A stretch of DNA of 64,000 nucleotides from an uncultured Pelagibacteraceae bacterium (GTDB taxonomy: Bacteria; Pseudomonadota; Alphaproteobacteria; Pelagibacterales; Pelagibacteraceae). Under the pieces are notes generated by a model. It was given only the letters and a program-made list of their open reading frames with translations. It had not been told where the DNA came from and made no database searches. This document shows, piece by piece, positions 52,177 through 62,479 of this stretch (position 1 is the stretch's first letter; every line of letters begins with the position of its first letter). Made by a program: the position numbers and the translations under genes. The DNA is taken from assembly GCA_902571925.1 (NCBI GenBank), contig CACGDW010000002.1:62001-126000 (forward strand), in the 5' to 3' direction.

Positions 52177-52179
52177 TTT

Positions 52180-53148
52180 CTAATTTGTGTTGGACTCTAA
52201 TATTTGATGTATATGAAGAATACCAATTGTTTTTTTATTGTTATCTTTTTTGTATACACATAAACAAGTAATTTTTCTTTCGTTCATGATATTTAATGCT
52301 TTTTCAACAAGAGTATCTTTTTCAATACTAATAGGATTTTTTGTCATAAAAAACTTAATTCTCTTCTTTAAAATTTCATTATTTTTTTGGATTATTCTCT
52401 TAATATCTCCATCTGTAAAAATACCAGTTGTCATTTTTTTATTGTTTCTAGCTATGACAACTCCAAGCTTCTTGTTATTTAAAACTTTTAAACCATTCTT
52501 AATAGTATCATTTTCATTAATAAAAGGAATTTTCACTTTTGTTGTCATAAGATCTTCAGCTGTTTTTAATTTATTACTTATGCTTCCTGCAGGATGAAAC
52601 TTTTTAAAATCTAGTTTCCCAAATTTTTTGTACTGCATTGCAGCAATTGCTAAGGCATCTCCAATAGATAATTGAATTGCTGTGCTAGTAGTAGGTACAA
52701 TTCCAAAACCAGCTTCTTGTGAATCAGGAATTAGCAGTCTTATATCAGATGCCTTATAAAGAATTGAATTTTTTTTTGAAACTATGCAAATAAGTTTGAC
52801 TTTGTGACGATTGGTAAATTTTATAATATTTTTCAACTCCTCTGAGTTTCCTGAATTACTAATTAATATAACAACATCTTTTTTTGTAATCCCCCCTAAA
52901 TCACCATGAGAACAATCACTTGCAGATATATGAAAAGAGGGTGTTCCAACAGATGAGAATGTTGCAGCTAACTTTGATGCAATTAATCCACTTTTACCAA
53001 CTCCAGCTAATATAACTTTTGACTGACAGTTTGCTATAGCATGCACAGCATTGTTAAATGATGGGGTGATAAATTTTTTCAATTTAATCAAACCCTTAAT
53101 TTCTAAGTCAATTACATTTTTTGCAATATTGATAAAATTTTTTTTCAT
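52180..53148 (-). CDS. kdsD: arabinose-5-phosphate isomerase (KpsF/GutQ; SIS plus CBS domains)
   Basis: VILAGVGKSGLIASKLAATFSSVGTPSFHISASDCSHGDLGGITKKDVVILISNSGNSEELKNII; tandem CBS (GIFTDGDIKRII). Confidence 0.94.
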   Translation of the reverse strand: MKKNFINIAKNVIDLEIKGLIKLKKFITPSFNNAVHAIANCQSKVILAGVGKSGLIASKLAATFSSVGTPSFHISASDCSHGDLGGITKKDVVILISNSGNSEELKNIIKFTNRHKVKLICIVSKKNSILYKASDIRLLIPDSQEAGFGIVPTTSTAIQLSIGDALAIAAMQYKKFGKLDFKKFHPAGSISNKLKTAEDLMTTKVKIPFINENDTIKNGLKVLNNKKLGVVIARNNKKMTTGIFTDGDIKRIIQKNNEILKKRIKFFMTKNPISIEKDTLVEKALNIMNERKITCLCVYKKDNNKKTIGILHIHQILESNTN

Positions 53149-53152
53149 CTAA

Positions 53153-53764
53153 TTAGTGAGACCATATATCGTCCTTAAATAAGGCAAGATCAAGTTCAAC
53201 TCTAGTTTTAAGAAAATCTAAACAATCTCTATAAAGTTTTATCCTTTTTTCTCTCTCCAAAATCTTATTTAACTCAGAATGGATTTTGTGAAGATGGACC
53301 ACGTCATTTGCACAATACTTTAATTGAGCAGGTGTAAGCTCACCACCAAAATCTGAATTTTGAAATTGTTTACTTATATCTATATTCAAAAATTCTTTTA
53401 TAAGAGTTTTTAGAGAATGACTATCAGAATAAGATCTCGCAAGCTTCGAGGCTATTTTTGTATCTAAAATATTATTAGTTTCTGTTTTAAGATAATATTT
53501 AATATGAGCAATGTCTGCTCTTCCATAGTGAAAAATTTTTGTAATTTCTTTGTTACTTAAAATTTTAACTAAATTAGGAGCTTTATAATTTGATCTGTCC
53601 AATTGAACTATATGAGCGTCATTATTTCCCGATGAAATTTGTATGATACAAAGAGGATCTCTTCTGATATTCAAACCCATGAATTCGCCATCTACAGCTA
53701 ATACATTGCCTAATTCCAAATCATCTGGTAAGTCATTTTTGTGAAGTTTAATATCAATATTCAT
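53153..53764 (-). CDS. rnd: ribonuclease D-like DEDDy 3'-5' exonuclease (short)
   Basis: VLAVDGEFMGLNIRRDPLCIIQISSG, IFHYGRADIAHIKYYL, LDTKIASKLARSYSDSHSLKTLIKEFLNIDISK, QLKYCANDVVHLH. Confidence 0.88.
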   Translation of the reverse strand: MNIDIKLHKNDLPDDLELGNVLAVDGEFMGLNIRRDPLCIIQISSGNNDAHIVQLDRSNYKAPNLVKILSNKEITKIFHYGRADIAHIKYYLKTETNNILDTKIASKLARSYSDSHSLKTLIKEFLNIDISKQFQNSDFGGELTPAQLKYCANDVVHLHKIHSELNKILEREKRIKLYRDCLDFLKTRVELDLALFKDDIWSH

Positions 53765-53781
53765 TTGTTAAATATATATAT

Positions 53782-54759
53782 ATGAAAGAAAAAAATTGTC
53801 TAATTTTTGGTGGAAGTGGCCAAATAGGAAGACATCTAATAAGGAAGTTAACAAAAAATAACTATAGGGTGACAGTTGTTACGCGTAATATTCACCAAAA
53901 AAGTTATATAATAAAAACACAAGGAAATGCAGGTTATATCAACATTGTAGAAGCAAGTATTTTTGATCAACACAAGATTAAAGAACTTTTTGAGAATACA
54001 AATATATGCATCAACTTAGTTGGGATTTTGTATGAAAAAAAAAATATAAATACTTTTGAAAACATACATTCCATATTTCCATCCTACTTAGCAAAACTTA
54101 GTAAAGATAATAATCTAGAACAATTTATACATTTATCTGCTTTAGGAATAAATGAAGCGGTAGACTCTAAATATGCCAAAAGTAAACTTGATGGTGAAAA
54201 AAACATTCTTAAAAATTATCCATCTGCAACTATTTTAAGGCCTTCTATAGTTTACTCAGTCGATGATAATTTTACAACTAATCTAATGTCGTTGACAAGT
54301 ATTTTACCAATTTTCCCACTTTATTATTCTGGCAATACAAAATTTATGCCTATTCACTGTACGGATTTAATAGAAGTCATTTTTCATGTTATATCAAAAA
54401 ATATTGATTCAAATATTATTGAATGTGTTGGACCTGAAACTCTAACCTTTAAAGAAATTATAAAAAAGCTTTTAAAAAATATTAATAAAAAAAGACTATT
54501 AATTCCGTTACCTTTACCTATCGCAGTTTTATCTTCCAAATTCTTTCAAATTTTTCCTAAACCACTATTAACTGAGGATCAATTAAGACTTTTGAAGTAT
54601 GATAATATACTATCAGGAAGGTATAAGAATAATTCAGATTTAGGTATACCTAGTATAAAATTTTTTGACGAAGAGGTTAAAAAGTATAGTTATATGTGGA
54701 AAGAGGGTGGACAGTTTTCGACTGAACGATATATTACTAAAAGTAATTCTAAAAAATAA
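53782..54759 (+). CDS. NAD(P)H-binding SDR protein, complex I NDUFA9-like family
   Basis: LIFGGSGQIGRHLIRKLTKNNYRVTVVTRN, FIHLSALGI...SKYAKSKLDGEKNIL, ATILRPSIVY. Confidence 0.82.
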   Translation: MKEKNCLIFGGSGQIGRHLIRKLTKNNYRVTVVTRNIHQKSYIIKTQGNAGYINIVEASIFDQHKIKELFENTNICINLVGILYEKKNINTFENIHSIFPSYLAKLSKDNNLEQFIHLSALGINEAVDSKYAKSKLDGEKNILKNYPSATILRPSIVYSVDDNFTTNLMSLTSILPIFPLYYSGNTKFMPIHCTDLIEVIFHVISKNIDSNIIECVGPETLTFKEIIKKLLKNINKKRLLIPLPLPIAVLSSKFFQIFPKPLLTEDQLRLLKYDNILSGRYKNNSDLGIPSIKFFDEEVKKYSYMWKEGGQFSTERYITKSNSKK

Positions 54760-54778
54760 TACTGCAATACAAAAAAAA

Positions 54779-55270
54779 CTATCCAGTTTGAATTTTTTTT
54801 TCAATAAACTCTGGCACTTCTTCTTTCTCCGTAACTTCCTCTTTTTTGCCTTTTGGCTGATAAGCGTATAAAAGATGTAATTTACAATAAGAGAAATCCT
54901 TTAGCGAAGATCTTCCACAAAAATAAAAAGATTTTTCATCTGGATGTCCAATGGGCCATTTGCATGAATTCTCGTCTAATTCCTCCAATTGTTTTGGGTT
55001 CTCTGGTTCAAAATCCTTTTCGATAATCAGAGATTTAAAACGATTTCTACCTTTTCGAGCTTTATTGTTCTTGTTATCAATTGCATTGTCAAAACTCTCA
55101 CTAGATGTGGCTGCTCTAGTTTTAATTTTCGCTGAAAGATTTAATCTATGAGCTTTACCAATTACTGCATTTCGAGTAATACCGCCGATTATTTCAGCAA
55201 TTTGACTAGCAGTATTTCCTTTGCCCCAAAGCTCTTTTAATTTTTTTACTTTTTCATCATTCCAGCTCAT
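54779..55270 (-). CDS. gcrA: GcrA family cell-cycle regulator
   Basis: MSWNDEKVKKLKELWGKGNTASQIAEIIGGITRNAVIGKAHRLNLSAK; C-terminal CKWPIGHPDEKSFYFCGRSSLKDFSYCKLHLLYAYQP. Confidence 0.95.
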   Translation of the reverse strand: MSWNDEKVKKLKELWGKGNTASQIAEIIGGITRNAVIGKAHRLNLSAKIKTRAATSSESFDNAIDNKNNKARKGRNRFKSLIIEKDFEPENPKQLEELDENSCKWPIGHPDEKSFYFCGRSSLKDFSYCKLHLLYAYQPKGKKEEVTEKEEVPEFIEKKIQTG

Positions 55271-55444
55271 TAAACCCTATATAGTGTGTTTATAAATCTA
55301 TAAAAACACAATATACTGATATTAATTTTAAATAAACAAGGAAATTGTTAAGGTTATGCACATAAAAATCAAAAAAGCCTATATTAAATATTCAATCGAG
55401 GCTTGTATCTTAATATTTTCATTATAGAAGAAGTTAGAGAAAAT

Positions 55445-56611
55445 ATGAGCAATTTAGCAAATAACTATAACAGAAAAAAAATATCATTTTCCTATGGTAA
55501 GGGAAGTTTTTTGCACACAAAAAATGGATTAAAATATTTAGATTTTGTTCAGGGGATAGCTGTAAATTCCTTAGGACATGCTCATCCAAAATTAATTAAA
55601 GCTATGAACAAGCAAGCAAAAAAACTTTGGCATGTTTCAAATGCCTTTACCATTCCCGAAGGAGAAGAGCTCGCAAAAAAAATAGCAAAAAAGACATTTG
55701 CAGATTATGTAATTTTTCAAAATAGTGGCGCAGAAGCAACTGAAGCTGCCATTAAAGCTGCTAGAAGATATTTTTACTCTATTGGTAAACCAAATAAAAA
55801 CAGAATTATTTGTATTAAGAATTCGTTTCATGGCAGAACATTAGCAACAATAAATGCTAGCGGTTCTAAAAAAATGTGTGAAGGATTTGGGCCAAAAGTA
55901 AGTGGTTTTGATCATTTTAACTTTGGAGATCATAAAAAGTTAAAAAATCTCATTAATAAAAAAACAGCTGCCATTATGGTTGAAACTATTATGGGTGAAG
56001 GAGGAATTAAGATTATACCAAATTGGTGTTTAAAAGGACTAAGAAAATTATGCAGTAAAAAAAAGATATTGTTGATACTTGATGAAGTCCAATGTGGTAT
56101 AGGCAGAACAGGTGATTTTTTTGCTTTTGAACAATCAAAAGTAAAGCCAGATATTGTGCCAATAGCAAAAGGTATTGGAGGAGGTTTTCCCATAGGGGCT
56201 GTTTTGATGAATAAAAAAGTTGCATCTGGAATGACACCTGGAACTCACGGATCAACTTTTGGAGGGAATCCCCTCGCTATGAAAATTGGTAATACAGTTT
56301 TTGATATAATTACTAGTAAAAAATTTTTGAATAATGTTAAAAATAATTCTCAATATTTTCATTCTGAATTGAATAAGATTAAACAAAAATTTCCAAAAAT
56401 AATAAAAGAAATAAGAGGAAGAGGTTTTTTGATCGGTTTGCAACTTTTTAAGGATCAAACAAACTTTATAAACGCCCTAATGAAAGAAAAACTTCTAACA
56501 ATTAAAGCTGCAGAAAATGTTATAAGAATTCTACCACCTTTAAATGTTAAAAAAGATGAAATTAATCAAGCTTTAAAGATAATAAATAAAGTTTGCTTAA
56601 AATATAAATAA
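55445..56611 (+). CDS. argD: acetylornithine/succinyldiaminopimelate aminotransferase
   Basis: YLDFVQGIAVNSLGHAHPKLI, FQNSGAEATEAAIKAARRYF, ILDEVQCGIGRTGDFFAFE, GTHGSTFGGNPLA. Start taken at MSNLANNYNRKK. Confidence 0.94.
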   Translation: MSNLANNYNRKKISFSYGKGSFLHTKNGLKYLDFVQGIAVNSLGHAHPKLIKAMNKQAKKLWHVSNAFTIPEGEELAKKIAKKTFADYVIFQNSGAEATEAAIKAARRYFYSIGKPNKNRIICIKNSFHGRTLATINASGSKKMCEGFGPKVSGFDHFNFGDHKKLKNLINKKTAAIMVETIMGEGGIKIIPNWCLKGLRKLCSKKKILLILDEVQCGIGRTGDFFAFEQSKVKPDIVPIAKGIGGGFPIGAVLMNKKVASGMTPGTHGSTFGGNPLAMKIGNTVFDIITSKKFLNNVKNNSQYFHSELNKIKQKFPKIIKEIRGRGFLIGLQLFKDQTNFINALMKEKLLTIKAAENVIRILPPLNVKKDEINQALKIINKVCLKYK

Positions 56612-57541
56612 ATGAACCATTTTATTAATTTAAAAGATATTCCTGCGAAAGATCTTAAAAAAATTTTGAAAGATGCAAAAAGAAGAAAAAAATTAAGAAA
56701 AATATTTAACACTTTAGAAATTGACAAAGGAGCTCCATTAAAGGGAAAATTATTAATCCAAATGTTTGAAAAATCAAGCTTAAGAACAAGATTGAGCTTT
56801 TATCTAGCAATTAAACAACTTGGAGGAGGAACTTTAACTCTAAGATCCAATGAACTCCATTTAGGAGCTGGCGGAGAGTCAATTGAGGATACAGCAAAAA
56901 TTTTATCCACATACGGAGATGGCTTTATGCTGCGAACAGACAATGATAAAAAGATTGAAAATTTTCAAGATTATTTGACTATTCCTATGATTAATGGATT
57001 AAGCCCATCATCTCATCCTACGCAAGTTTTGTCGGATGTTTTTACAATTGAGGAAATTAAAAAGACATCTATTTCTAACCTTAATATTACTTGGATAGGA
57101 GACTCAAACAATGTTTTAAACAGTCTAATTGCAGCTTCAGTTAAATTTAATTTTAAATTGAATATTGGGTGTCCAAAAAATTACGGTCCAAGTAAAAGTG
57201 TTTTAAATTGGGTTAAGAAGAATAAGAAAAAAATTTATATATTTCACAGTGCTGAAAAAGCGTCACAAAATGCAGATGTAATTTTTACAGACAAGGTGGT
57301 TTCACTAAATGATAAGGTTAACAAAAAACAAAAGTTACTAAGATTCAATAAATTTAAGGTTACAAAAAAATTAATGAGTTATACAAATAAAGATTGTATT
57401 TTTCTTCACTGTTTACCGAGAGGGCCTGAGGTAGAAGAGAAAGTTTTTTTTAGTAAACAATCAAAAGTTTGGCAGCAAGCTTTAAATAGAACACATGTCC
57501 AAAAAAGTATCTTGTTATATTGTTTTGGAAAATTAAGGTAA
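56612..57541 (+). CDS. argF: ornithine carbamoyltransferase
   Basis: FEKSSLRTRLSFYLAIKQLGG (FxKxSxRTR), PMINGLSPSSHPTQVLSDVFTI, FLHCLPRG. Confidence 0.95.
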   Translation: MNHFINLKDIPAKDLKKILKDAKRRKKLRKIFNTLEIDKGAPLKGKLLIQMFEKSSLRTRLSFYLAIKQLGGGTLTLRSNELHLGAGGESIEDTAKILSTYGDGFMLRTDNDKKIENFQDYLTIPMINGLSPSSHPTQVLSDVFTIEEIKKTSISNLNITWIGDSNNVLNSLIAASVKFNFKLNIGCPKNYGPSKSVLNWVKKNKKKIYIFHSAEKASQNADVIFTDKVVSLNDKVNKKQKLLRFNKFKVTKKLMSYTNKDCIFLHCLPRGPEVEEKVFFSKQSKVWQQALNRTHVQKSILLYCFGKLR

Positions 57542-58072
57542 AGGTAAGGGATTATCTGAATTCTGATTAAGATACTTTATAACTGAAGCTCTATCTTTTT
57601 CTTTTCTTAAACCAGCAAAAGCCATTTTTGTTCCTTTAATCCATTTTGCAGGTTTGATAAGGTAACCATTTAATTCTTCAAATGACCAAGATTTTTCATA
57701 TGCGTCTAAAGCTTTTGAATATTTATAATCACCTACAGCTGCTACATCTCTGCCAACGACATTATACAATGCTGGGCCGATTCTATTTTTTCCACCTTTT
57801 ACTATTGAGTGGCATGCTGCACATTTTTTAAATATCTTTTCTCCACTTGCCACATCACCTAATGACATAAGAGCGGCGATATCGACTTTTTCTTCTTTTA
57901 CTTCACTAGCCGACGAAATATTAGATGAAACTTGTTCTACTTCAACACTATAGCCAGGGGTTTTGGGCTTTTCTACAAAAAATATTATACTAGAAACTTT
58001 ACTTATTCCAATGATAAGTAGGGCAACCAGCAAAATAGCTGCAACTATTTTGTTTATTTCAAAAGAATCCAT
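57533..58072 (-). CDS. membrane-anchored c-type cytochrome (CycM/c552-like)
   Basis: N-terminal TM; EKIFKKCAACHSIVKGGKNRIGPALYNVVGR (CxxCH); WIKGTKMAFAGLRKEKDRASVIKYL. Confidence 0.92.
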   Translation of the reverse strand: MDSFEINKIVAAILLVALLIIGISKVSSIIFFVEKPKTPGYSVEVEQVSSNISSASEVKEEKVDIAALMSLGDVASGEKIFKKCAACHSIVKGGKNRIGPALYNVVGRDVAAVGDYKYSKALDAYEKSWSFEELNGYLIKPAKWIKGTKMAFAGLRKEKDRASVIKYLNQNSDNPLPLP

Positions 58073-58180
58073 TTTATAAAAATTTATTTTGAACGTATAA
58101 CATTATAAACAAAAAATTGCTTATATTTTAATGTACAATTTTGCCTCTATTTATAATCTTAGTTAGACCATAAAAAAAGA

Positions 58181-58915
58181 ATGAAAACATTAATTATAAT
58201 TCCTTCTAGGTTATCAGCGACGAGATTACCGGGCAAACCTTTGCTAAAGATAAATGGATTATCTATTATTTCTCATGTAGTAAAAAACGCTGAGAACGCA
58301 AATATAGGAGAAGTATATGTTGCCGCTGAAGATCAGGAAATTGTTGATGATATTCATAATAACGGTGGTCAAGCAATTTTAACAAGTAAAAATCATAGAA
58401 CTGGTACAGACAGAATTTATGAGGCATTAAAAAAACTAGATAAAAAAGATACTGACTTAATAATTAATCTCCAAGGAGATGAGCCCTTAATGAAAAGTGA
58501 CGATATTAAAAATTTGAATGATAAGATGATTTTAAGTAAATCGAAAATCGGTACTTTAGCCTCAAATTTTTTAAACAAAGATTTATATGAAAATCAAAAT
58601 GTTGTTAAAGTAAAAACTAAAGAAAGTTTGCAAGTTTCTAATTTTCCAGAGGCAATAAATTTTATGAGAAAGTCTGAACATTTTGAAGAAAACATTTATC
58701 ATCATTTAGGAATATATTGTTATGATATTGAAACACTCAAAACATATGTTTCTATTAAGCAATCCCCTAAAGAAATTAAAAGTAGATTAGAGCAGTTGAG
58801 AGCACTAGATAACAATATAAAAATCAATGTAGCCCAAGCAAAATCATCTCCCATAGGTCTTGATACAATGGAAGATTATGTGGCTATAAAAAAGATAATG
58901 GAATATAAATCCTGA
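58181..58915 (+). CDS. kdsB: 3-deoxy-manno-octulosonate cytidylyltransferase
   Basis: IIPSRLSATRLPGKPLLKINGLSIISHVV, TGTDRIYEAL, DLIINLQGDEPLM, HHLGIYCY, LEQLRALDN. Confidence 0.95.
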   Translation: MKTLIIIPSRLSATRLPGKPLLKINGLSIISHVVKNAENANIGEVYVAAEDQEIVDDIHNNGGQAILTSKNHRTGTDRIYEALKKLDKKDTDLIINLQGDEPLMKSDDIKNLNDKMILSKSKIGTLASNFLNKDLYENQNVVKVKTKESLQVSNFPEAINFMRKSEHFEENIYHHLGIYCYDIETLKTYVSIKQSPKEIKSRLEQLRALDNNIKINVAQAKSSPIGLDTMEDYVAIKKIMEYKS

Positions 58916-59745
58916 TGAGTAAAATTTATTTTCAAGGATCTTTTGGTGCATATTCACATTTAGCAGCTTTATCTATTGAACCTAATTCAGAAATTATTCC
59001 TTGCAAAACTTTTGATGAGTGCTTTATAAAAGCTTCAAAAGATACTAATTCTAAAATTATTATACCCGAGTCAAATAGAATTACAGGTAATATAGGAATT
59101 GAATATTTGTTATTTGAATATAGATTAAATATCTATTCAGAATATTTTCAAAAAATAGAACACAATTTATTAGGGTTACCTGGTTCAAAAATTTCTGAAA
59201 TAGAAGATGTATATTCTCATGGCCAAGCATTATCTCAATGCTCAAAATTTATTAAATCAAATAAACTTAATGAACATGTTCGAGCAGATACAGCTGGTTC
59301 AGCTGAAATGGTCTCTAATATTAAAGATAAAAAAAAATCAGCTATTGCATCCTCTTTAAGTGCTCAAACTTATGGTCTTGAAATTATGAAAAAAAATATT
59401 GAAAATGAAAAAGGTAATCTTACAAGATTTTTAGTAATGGGAAAGAATATTAAACAACCTGAATTTGATAATAAAAAATATATAACTTCATTTTTATTTA
59501 AATTAAAGAGTAAGCCAGCCGCATTATATCAAGCCCTGGGAGGGTTTGCTATTCATTCAGTCAATCTAACTAAGCTTCAAAGTTATCCAGAAAAGAATTC
59601 TTTCGACTCTTTCTTTTTTCTATGTGATTTAGATGGCCATATAGAAGATGAAAAAGTTCAAAAATCTTTAGAGGAACTAGGACTTCATTGTCAAGATTTT
59701 CACGTTCTAGGTGTTTTTGAAGCAGATAAAGTCAGAGATAAATAA
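58915..59745 (+). CDS. pheA: prephenate dehydratase
   Basis: YFQGSFGAYSHLAAL, IIPESNRITGNIGIEYLLFE, VYSHGQALSQCSKFI, TRFLVMGK, ACT-domain region KLQSYPEKNSFDSFFFLCDLDGH. Confidence 0.92.
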   Translation: MSKIYFQGSFGAYSHLAALSIEPNSEIIPCKTFDECFIKASKDTNSKIIIPESNRITGNIGIEYLLFEYRLNIYSEYFQKIEHNLLGLPGSKISEIEDVYSHGQALSQCSKFIKSNKLNEHVRADTAGSAEMVSNIKDKKKSAIASSLSAQTYGLEIMKKNIENEKGNLTRFLVMGKNIKQPEFDNKKYITSFLFKLKSKPAALYQALGGFAIHSVNLTKLQSYPEKNSFDSFFFLCDLDGHIEDEKVQKSLEELGLHCQDFHVLGVFEADKVRDK

Positions 59746-59793
59746 ATTTTAATCTTTTATTGTAGATAACAAATTATTACTGTTATAATAATC

Positions 59794-59879
59794 TTGGAGG
59801 CTAGGGCGTTATCTGCATGAACCCGACTAGGTCCTAACGGAAGCAATCGTAATGACAGTTTGACGGGTCTAGTCTCCTA
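59794..59879 (+). ncRNA. ffs: SRP RNA (small, 4.5S-type)
   Basis: Closing helix GGAGGCTAG / CTAGTCTCC and conserved core GGTCCTAACGGAAGCAATCGTAATGA; between pheA and dnaX. Ends approximate. Confidence 0.88.
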
Positions 59880-59888
59880 AGGATAAAA

Positions 59889-61538
59889 ATGAGCAAAAAT
59901 TCTAAAGTTTTAGCACTGAAGTATAGACCTCAGACTTTCAATGATCTTATTGGTCAAGATATAGTTGCTGAAACAATCTTAAACTCAATCAAAATGAATA
60001 AAATGCCAAATGCTTTTTTATTTACTGGAATTAGAGGAGTAGGAAAAACAACAATTGCAAGAATAGTTGCCAAACTATTGAATTGTAAAAATGATCCAAA
60101 AAATTTATGCAATGAAGAGTCATGTAAAAACTGTCACTGTAGCGATATTGCAAAATCGAGCCACATTGATGTTCTAGAGATGGATGCTGCTAGCAAAACA
60201 GGAGTTGACGATGTGCGAGATTTAATAGAATTTTCAAGATACAGTCCAACTACATCTAAATACAAGGTATTTATAATAGATGAGGTTCATATGCTAAGTA
60301 AACAAGCATTTAATGCTCTTTTAAAAACATTAGAAGAACCACCAGAGTATCTAAAATTCATTTTTGCTACCACTGAAATTAAAAAAATACCGATAACAGT
60401 AGTATCACGATGTCAAAGATTTGATCTGCCAAGAGTAAAGTCTTTAGAATTATTTGAATTTATCAAAAAAGTAAAAGATAAAGAGAAAGGCAAAGTTTCT
60501 GATGAAGCCTTAAAGTTGATTGTTAAAATATCTGAGGGCTCTGTTAGAGATGCTCTCTCTTTACTAGATAGAGGGTTGTTAACTCTAGATCAAAATGAGG
60601 AATTGGACATTAAGACTGCACAAAAAATTTTTGGATATTTTGATAAAACTTATTTAATTGATATTTTTGAAATGATTTTAAAAGGTGAGGAAGAGAAAGT
60701 GATTGAACTTTATAGAAAAATTTATGATCAAGGTGTAGAGCCCAAAATTTTTATGAATGATTTTTTTGAGCTCATTTATTATTTTAAAAATATAAATTCA
60801 ATTACTCTTGAAAGCACAAACTTTTCTCTTAACGATCAGGAATTTTCAAGAATTAAGGATATATCAGGTAAAATAGATGATGAAGTTTTAATATTATTCT
60901 GGCAATTTACATTAAGAACCCTAGATGAATTAGAGATTGTTTCAAATCCAAATTTATCTATAGAGATGTTTTTAATAAGATTGATGTATTTAGTTTCCAC
61001 TAAACCTAAAGATAAATCTGAAAAAAATGTAGACTTAGATGAATTAAGTGAAAAAAAAAAAATAATTTCAGATTTTAAATCTGATGCGATCAATCAAATT
61101 AAAAATATAACCCAGGAAAAAAAAATAAAGCCTGAAATAGATAATAACATAAAAGCAGATAAGAAAATTTCTATTATTTCATTTGATCAATTATTGGAGA
61201 TTTGTTCTGAAAAAAAGGAAATGAAACTTAAATATGAATTAGAAAAAAATGTAAATCTTGTAAGATTTGAAAAAAACAGAATGGAAATATCTTTTAATGA
61301 CAGTCTAGATAAAAATTTTGTTAAAGAATTATCATTAAAACTTTTTGAATGGACAGATCAAAGATGGATCATAACCTTAAGTAAGGAAAAAGGTGAGATA
61401 TCAATTAAGGAGAAACAAAAAAATAAGAGAGCTTTATTAACAGATAAAGCCAAGCAAACTAATTTATATAAAGCTGTATTAGAAAAGTTCCCTGATGCAA
61501 ATTTAGTTGATGTAGTTTCAGGTGAAGAAAAGGATTAA
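59889..61538 (+). CDS. dnaX: DNA polymerase III subunits gamma/tau
   Basis: LALKYRPQTFNDLIGQDIVAETILNSI, FLFTGIRGVGKTTIARIVAKLLNC, DVLEMDAASKTGVDDVRDLIE, VFIIDEVHMLSKQAFNALLKTLEEPPEYLKFIFATTE. Confidence 0.96.
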   Translation: MSKNSKVLALKYRPQTFNDLIGQDIVAETILNSIKMNKMPNAFLFTGIRGVGKTTIARIVAKLLNCKNDPKNLCNEESCKNCHCSDIAKSSHIDVLEMDAASKTGVDDVRDLIEFSRYSPTTSKYKVFIIDEVHMLSKQAFNALLKTLEEPPEYLKFIFATTEIKKIPITVVSRCQRFDLPRVKSLELFEFIKKVKDKEKGKVSDEALKLIVKISEGSVRDALSLLDRGLLTLDQNEELDIKTAQKIFGYFDKTYLIDIFEMILKGEEEKVIELYRKIYDQGVEPKIFMNDFFELIYYFKNINSITLESTNFSLNDQEFSRIKDISGKIDDEVLILFWQFTLRTLDELEIVSNPNLSIEMFLIRLMYLVSTKPKDKSEKNVDLDELSEKKKIISDFKSDAINQIKNITQEKKIKPEIDNNIKADKKISIISFDQLLEICSEKKEMKLKYELEKNVNLVRFEKNRMEISFNDSLDKNFVKELSLKLFEWTDQRWIITLSKEKGEISIKEKQKNKRALLTDKAKQTNLYKAVLEKFPDANLVDVVSGEEKD

Positions 61539-61539
61539 A

Positions 61540-61857
61540 ATGACCGATTTTAATAAAATAATAGATAAAGCAAAAGAATTAGAAGCCAAAATGAAGGAAA
61601 GTCAAGAGAATATAAAAAAAATTAGAGTGGAAGGTGTGTCAGGTTCTAACTCTGTAAAAGTAGTTCTAGATGGTGAAGGTGAAATGCAGAATATAGAAAT
61701 TTCAGACTCCATCTTAAAAGAGGATAAGTCGATAGTAGAAGATTTGATAGTCGCAGCACATAATGATGCTAAAACTAAATTAAAAACGAAAACTTCTGAG
61801 GAAATTTCAAAAGCAACAGGTGGGTTTGGGATTCCAGGATTTAAATGGCCACTTTGA
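61540..61857 (+). CDS. ybaB: YbaB/EbfC family nucleoid-associated protein
   Basis: MTDFNKIIDKAKELEAKMKESQENIKKIRVEGVSGSNSVKVVLDGEGEMQNIEI...GFGIPGFKWPL; dnaX-ybaB-recR order. Confidence 0.92.
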   Translation: MTDFNKIIDKAKELEAKMKESQENIKKIRVEGVSGSNSVKVVLDGEGEMQNIEISDSILKEDKSIVEDLIVAAHNDAKTKLKTKTSEEISKATGGFGIPGFKWPL

Positions 61858-61861
61858 ATTC

Positions 61862-62479
61862 ATGCAAAATATAAATGAGATTGAAGATTTAATAAAATTA
61901 ATCTCAAAACTTCCAGGGCTAGGTCCTAAATCAGCAAAAAGAATTGTATTAAAATTAATTAACAATAGAGATGAGCTTATTAAGCCAATAGCCAATATAT
62001 TAGTTCAAGTTTATAAAAATATTTCTAGATGTAAAATTTGTGGAACATTAAAACTTAACTCAATAGAATGTAGCTACAATAATTGTAAAGTTGTTGAAAA
62101 AAAATATGATAAAATTTGTGTAGTTGAAAATATTTCTGATCAATGGAGCATTGAAAGTTCAAGTATATACAAAGGATATTTTCATATTTTAGGAGGAACT
62201 ATTTCCTCTGTAGGACAAAGTAAAGAAGATCTATTAGTAAATTCTCTGGTTAAAAGAGCAAATAATGAGGAAATCCAGGAGGTTATTTTGGCAACTAGCG
62301 CAACTGTAGAAGGTCAAACAACTGCATATTACATTCAAGAAAGTTTAAAAAATTGTAATGTGAAAGTGACAAAACTTGCTCAAGGGTTACCAATTGGTGG
62401 AGAAATAGAAAGTTTAGATGATGGAACTTTATTTTCTGCTTTTAAAAACAGATCTAAGTTAAATTCTAATTCAGATTAA
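61862..62479 (+). CDS. recR: recombination protein RecR
   Basis: [97 protein letters not shown]. Confidence 0.95.
   Translation: MQNINEIEDLIKLISKLPGLGPKSAKRIVLKLINNRDELIKPIANILVQVYKNISRCKICGTLKLNSIECSYNNCKVVEKKYDKICVVENISDQWSIESSSIYKGYFHILGGTISSVGQSKEDLLVNSLVKRANNEEIQEVILATSATVEGQTTAYYIQESLKNCNVKVTKLAQGLPIGGEIESLDDGTLFSAFKNRSKLNSNSD

Noticed and set aside
52238-52597. Plus-strand 119-aa hydrophobic ORF
   Set aside because: Antisense to the kdsD CBS domains; a typical Phe/Leu-rich reverse frame of a Lys-rich gene.
54665-54871. Plus-strand 68-aa ORF
   Set aside because: Overlaps the end of the NDUFA9-like gene and is antisense to gcrA, both well supported.
55300-55402. Inverted repeat AAGCCT...AGGCTT and GTGTTT...AAACAC near the gcrA/argD divergent region, considered as a riboswitch or regulator site
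   Set aside because: Stems are short (6 bp) with AT-rich loops; not distinguishable from chance in this composition without comparative data.
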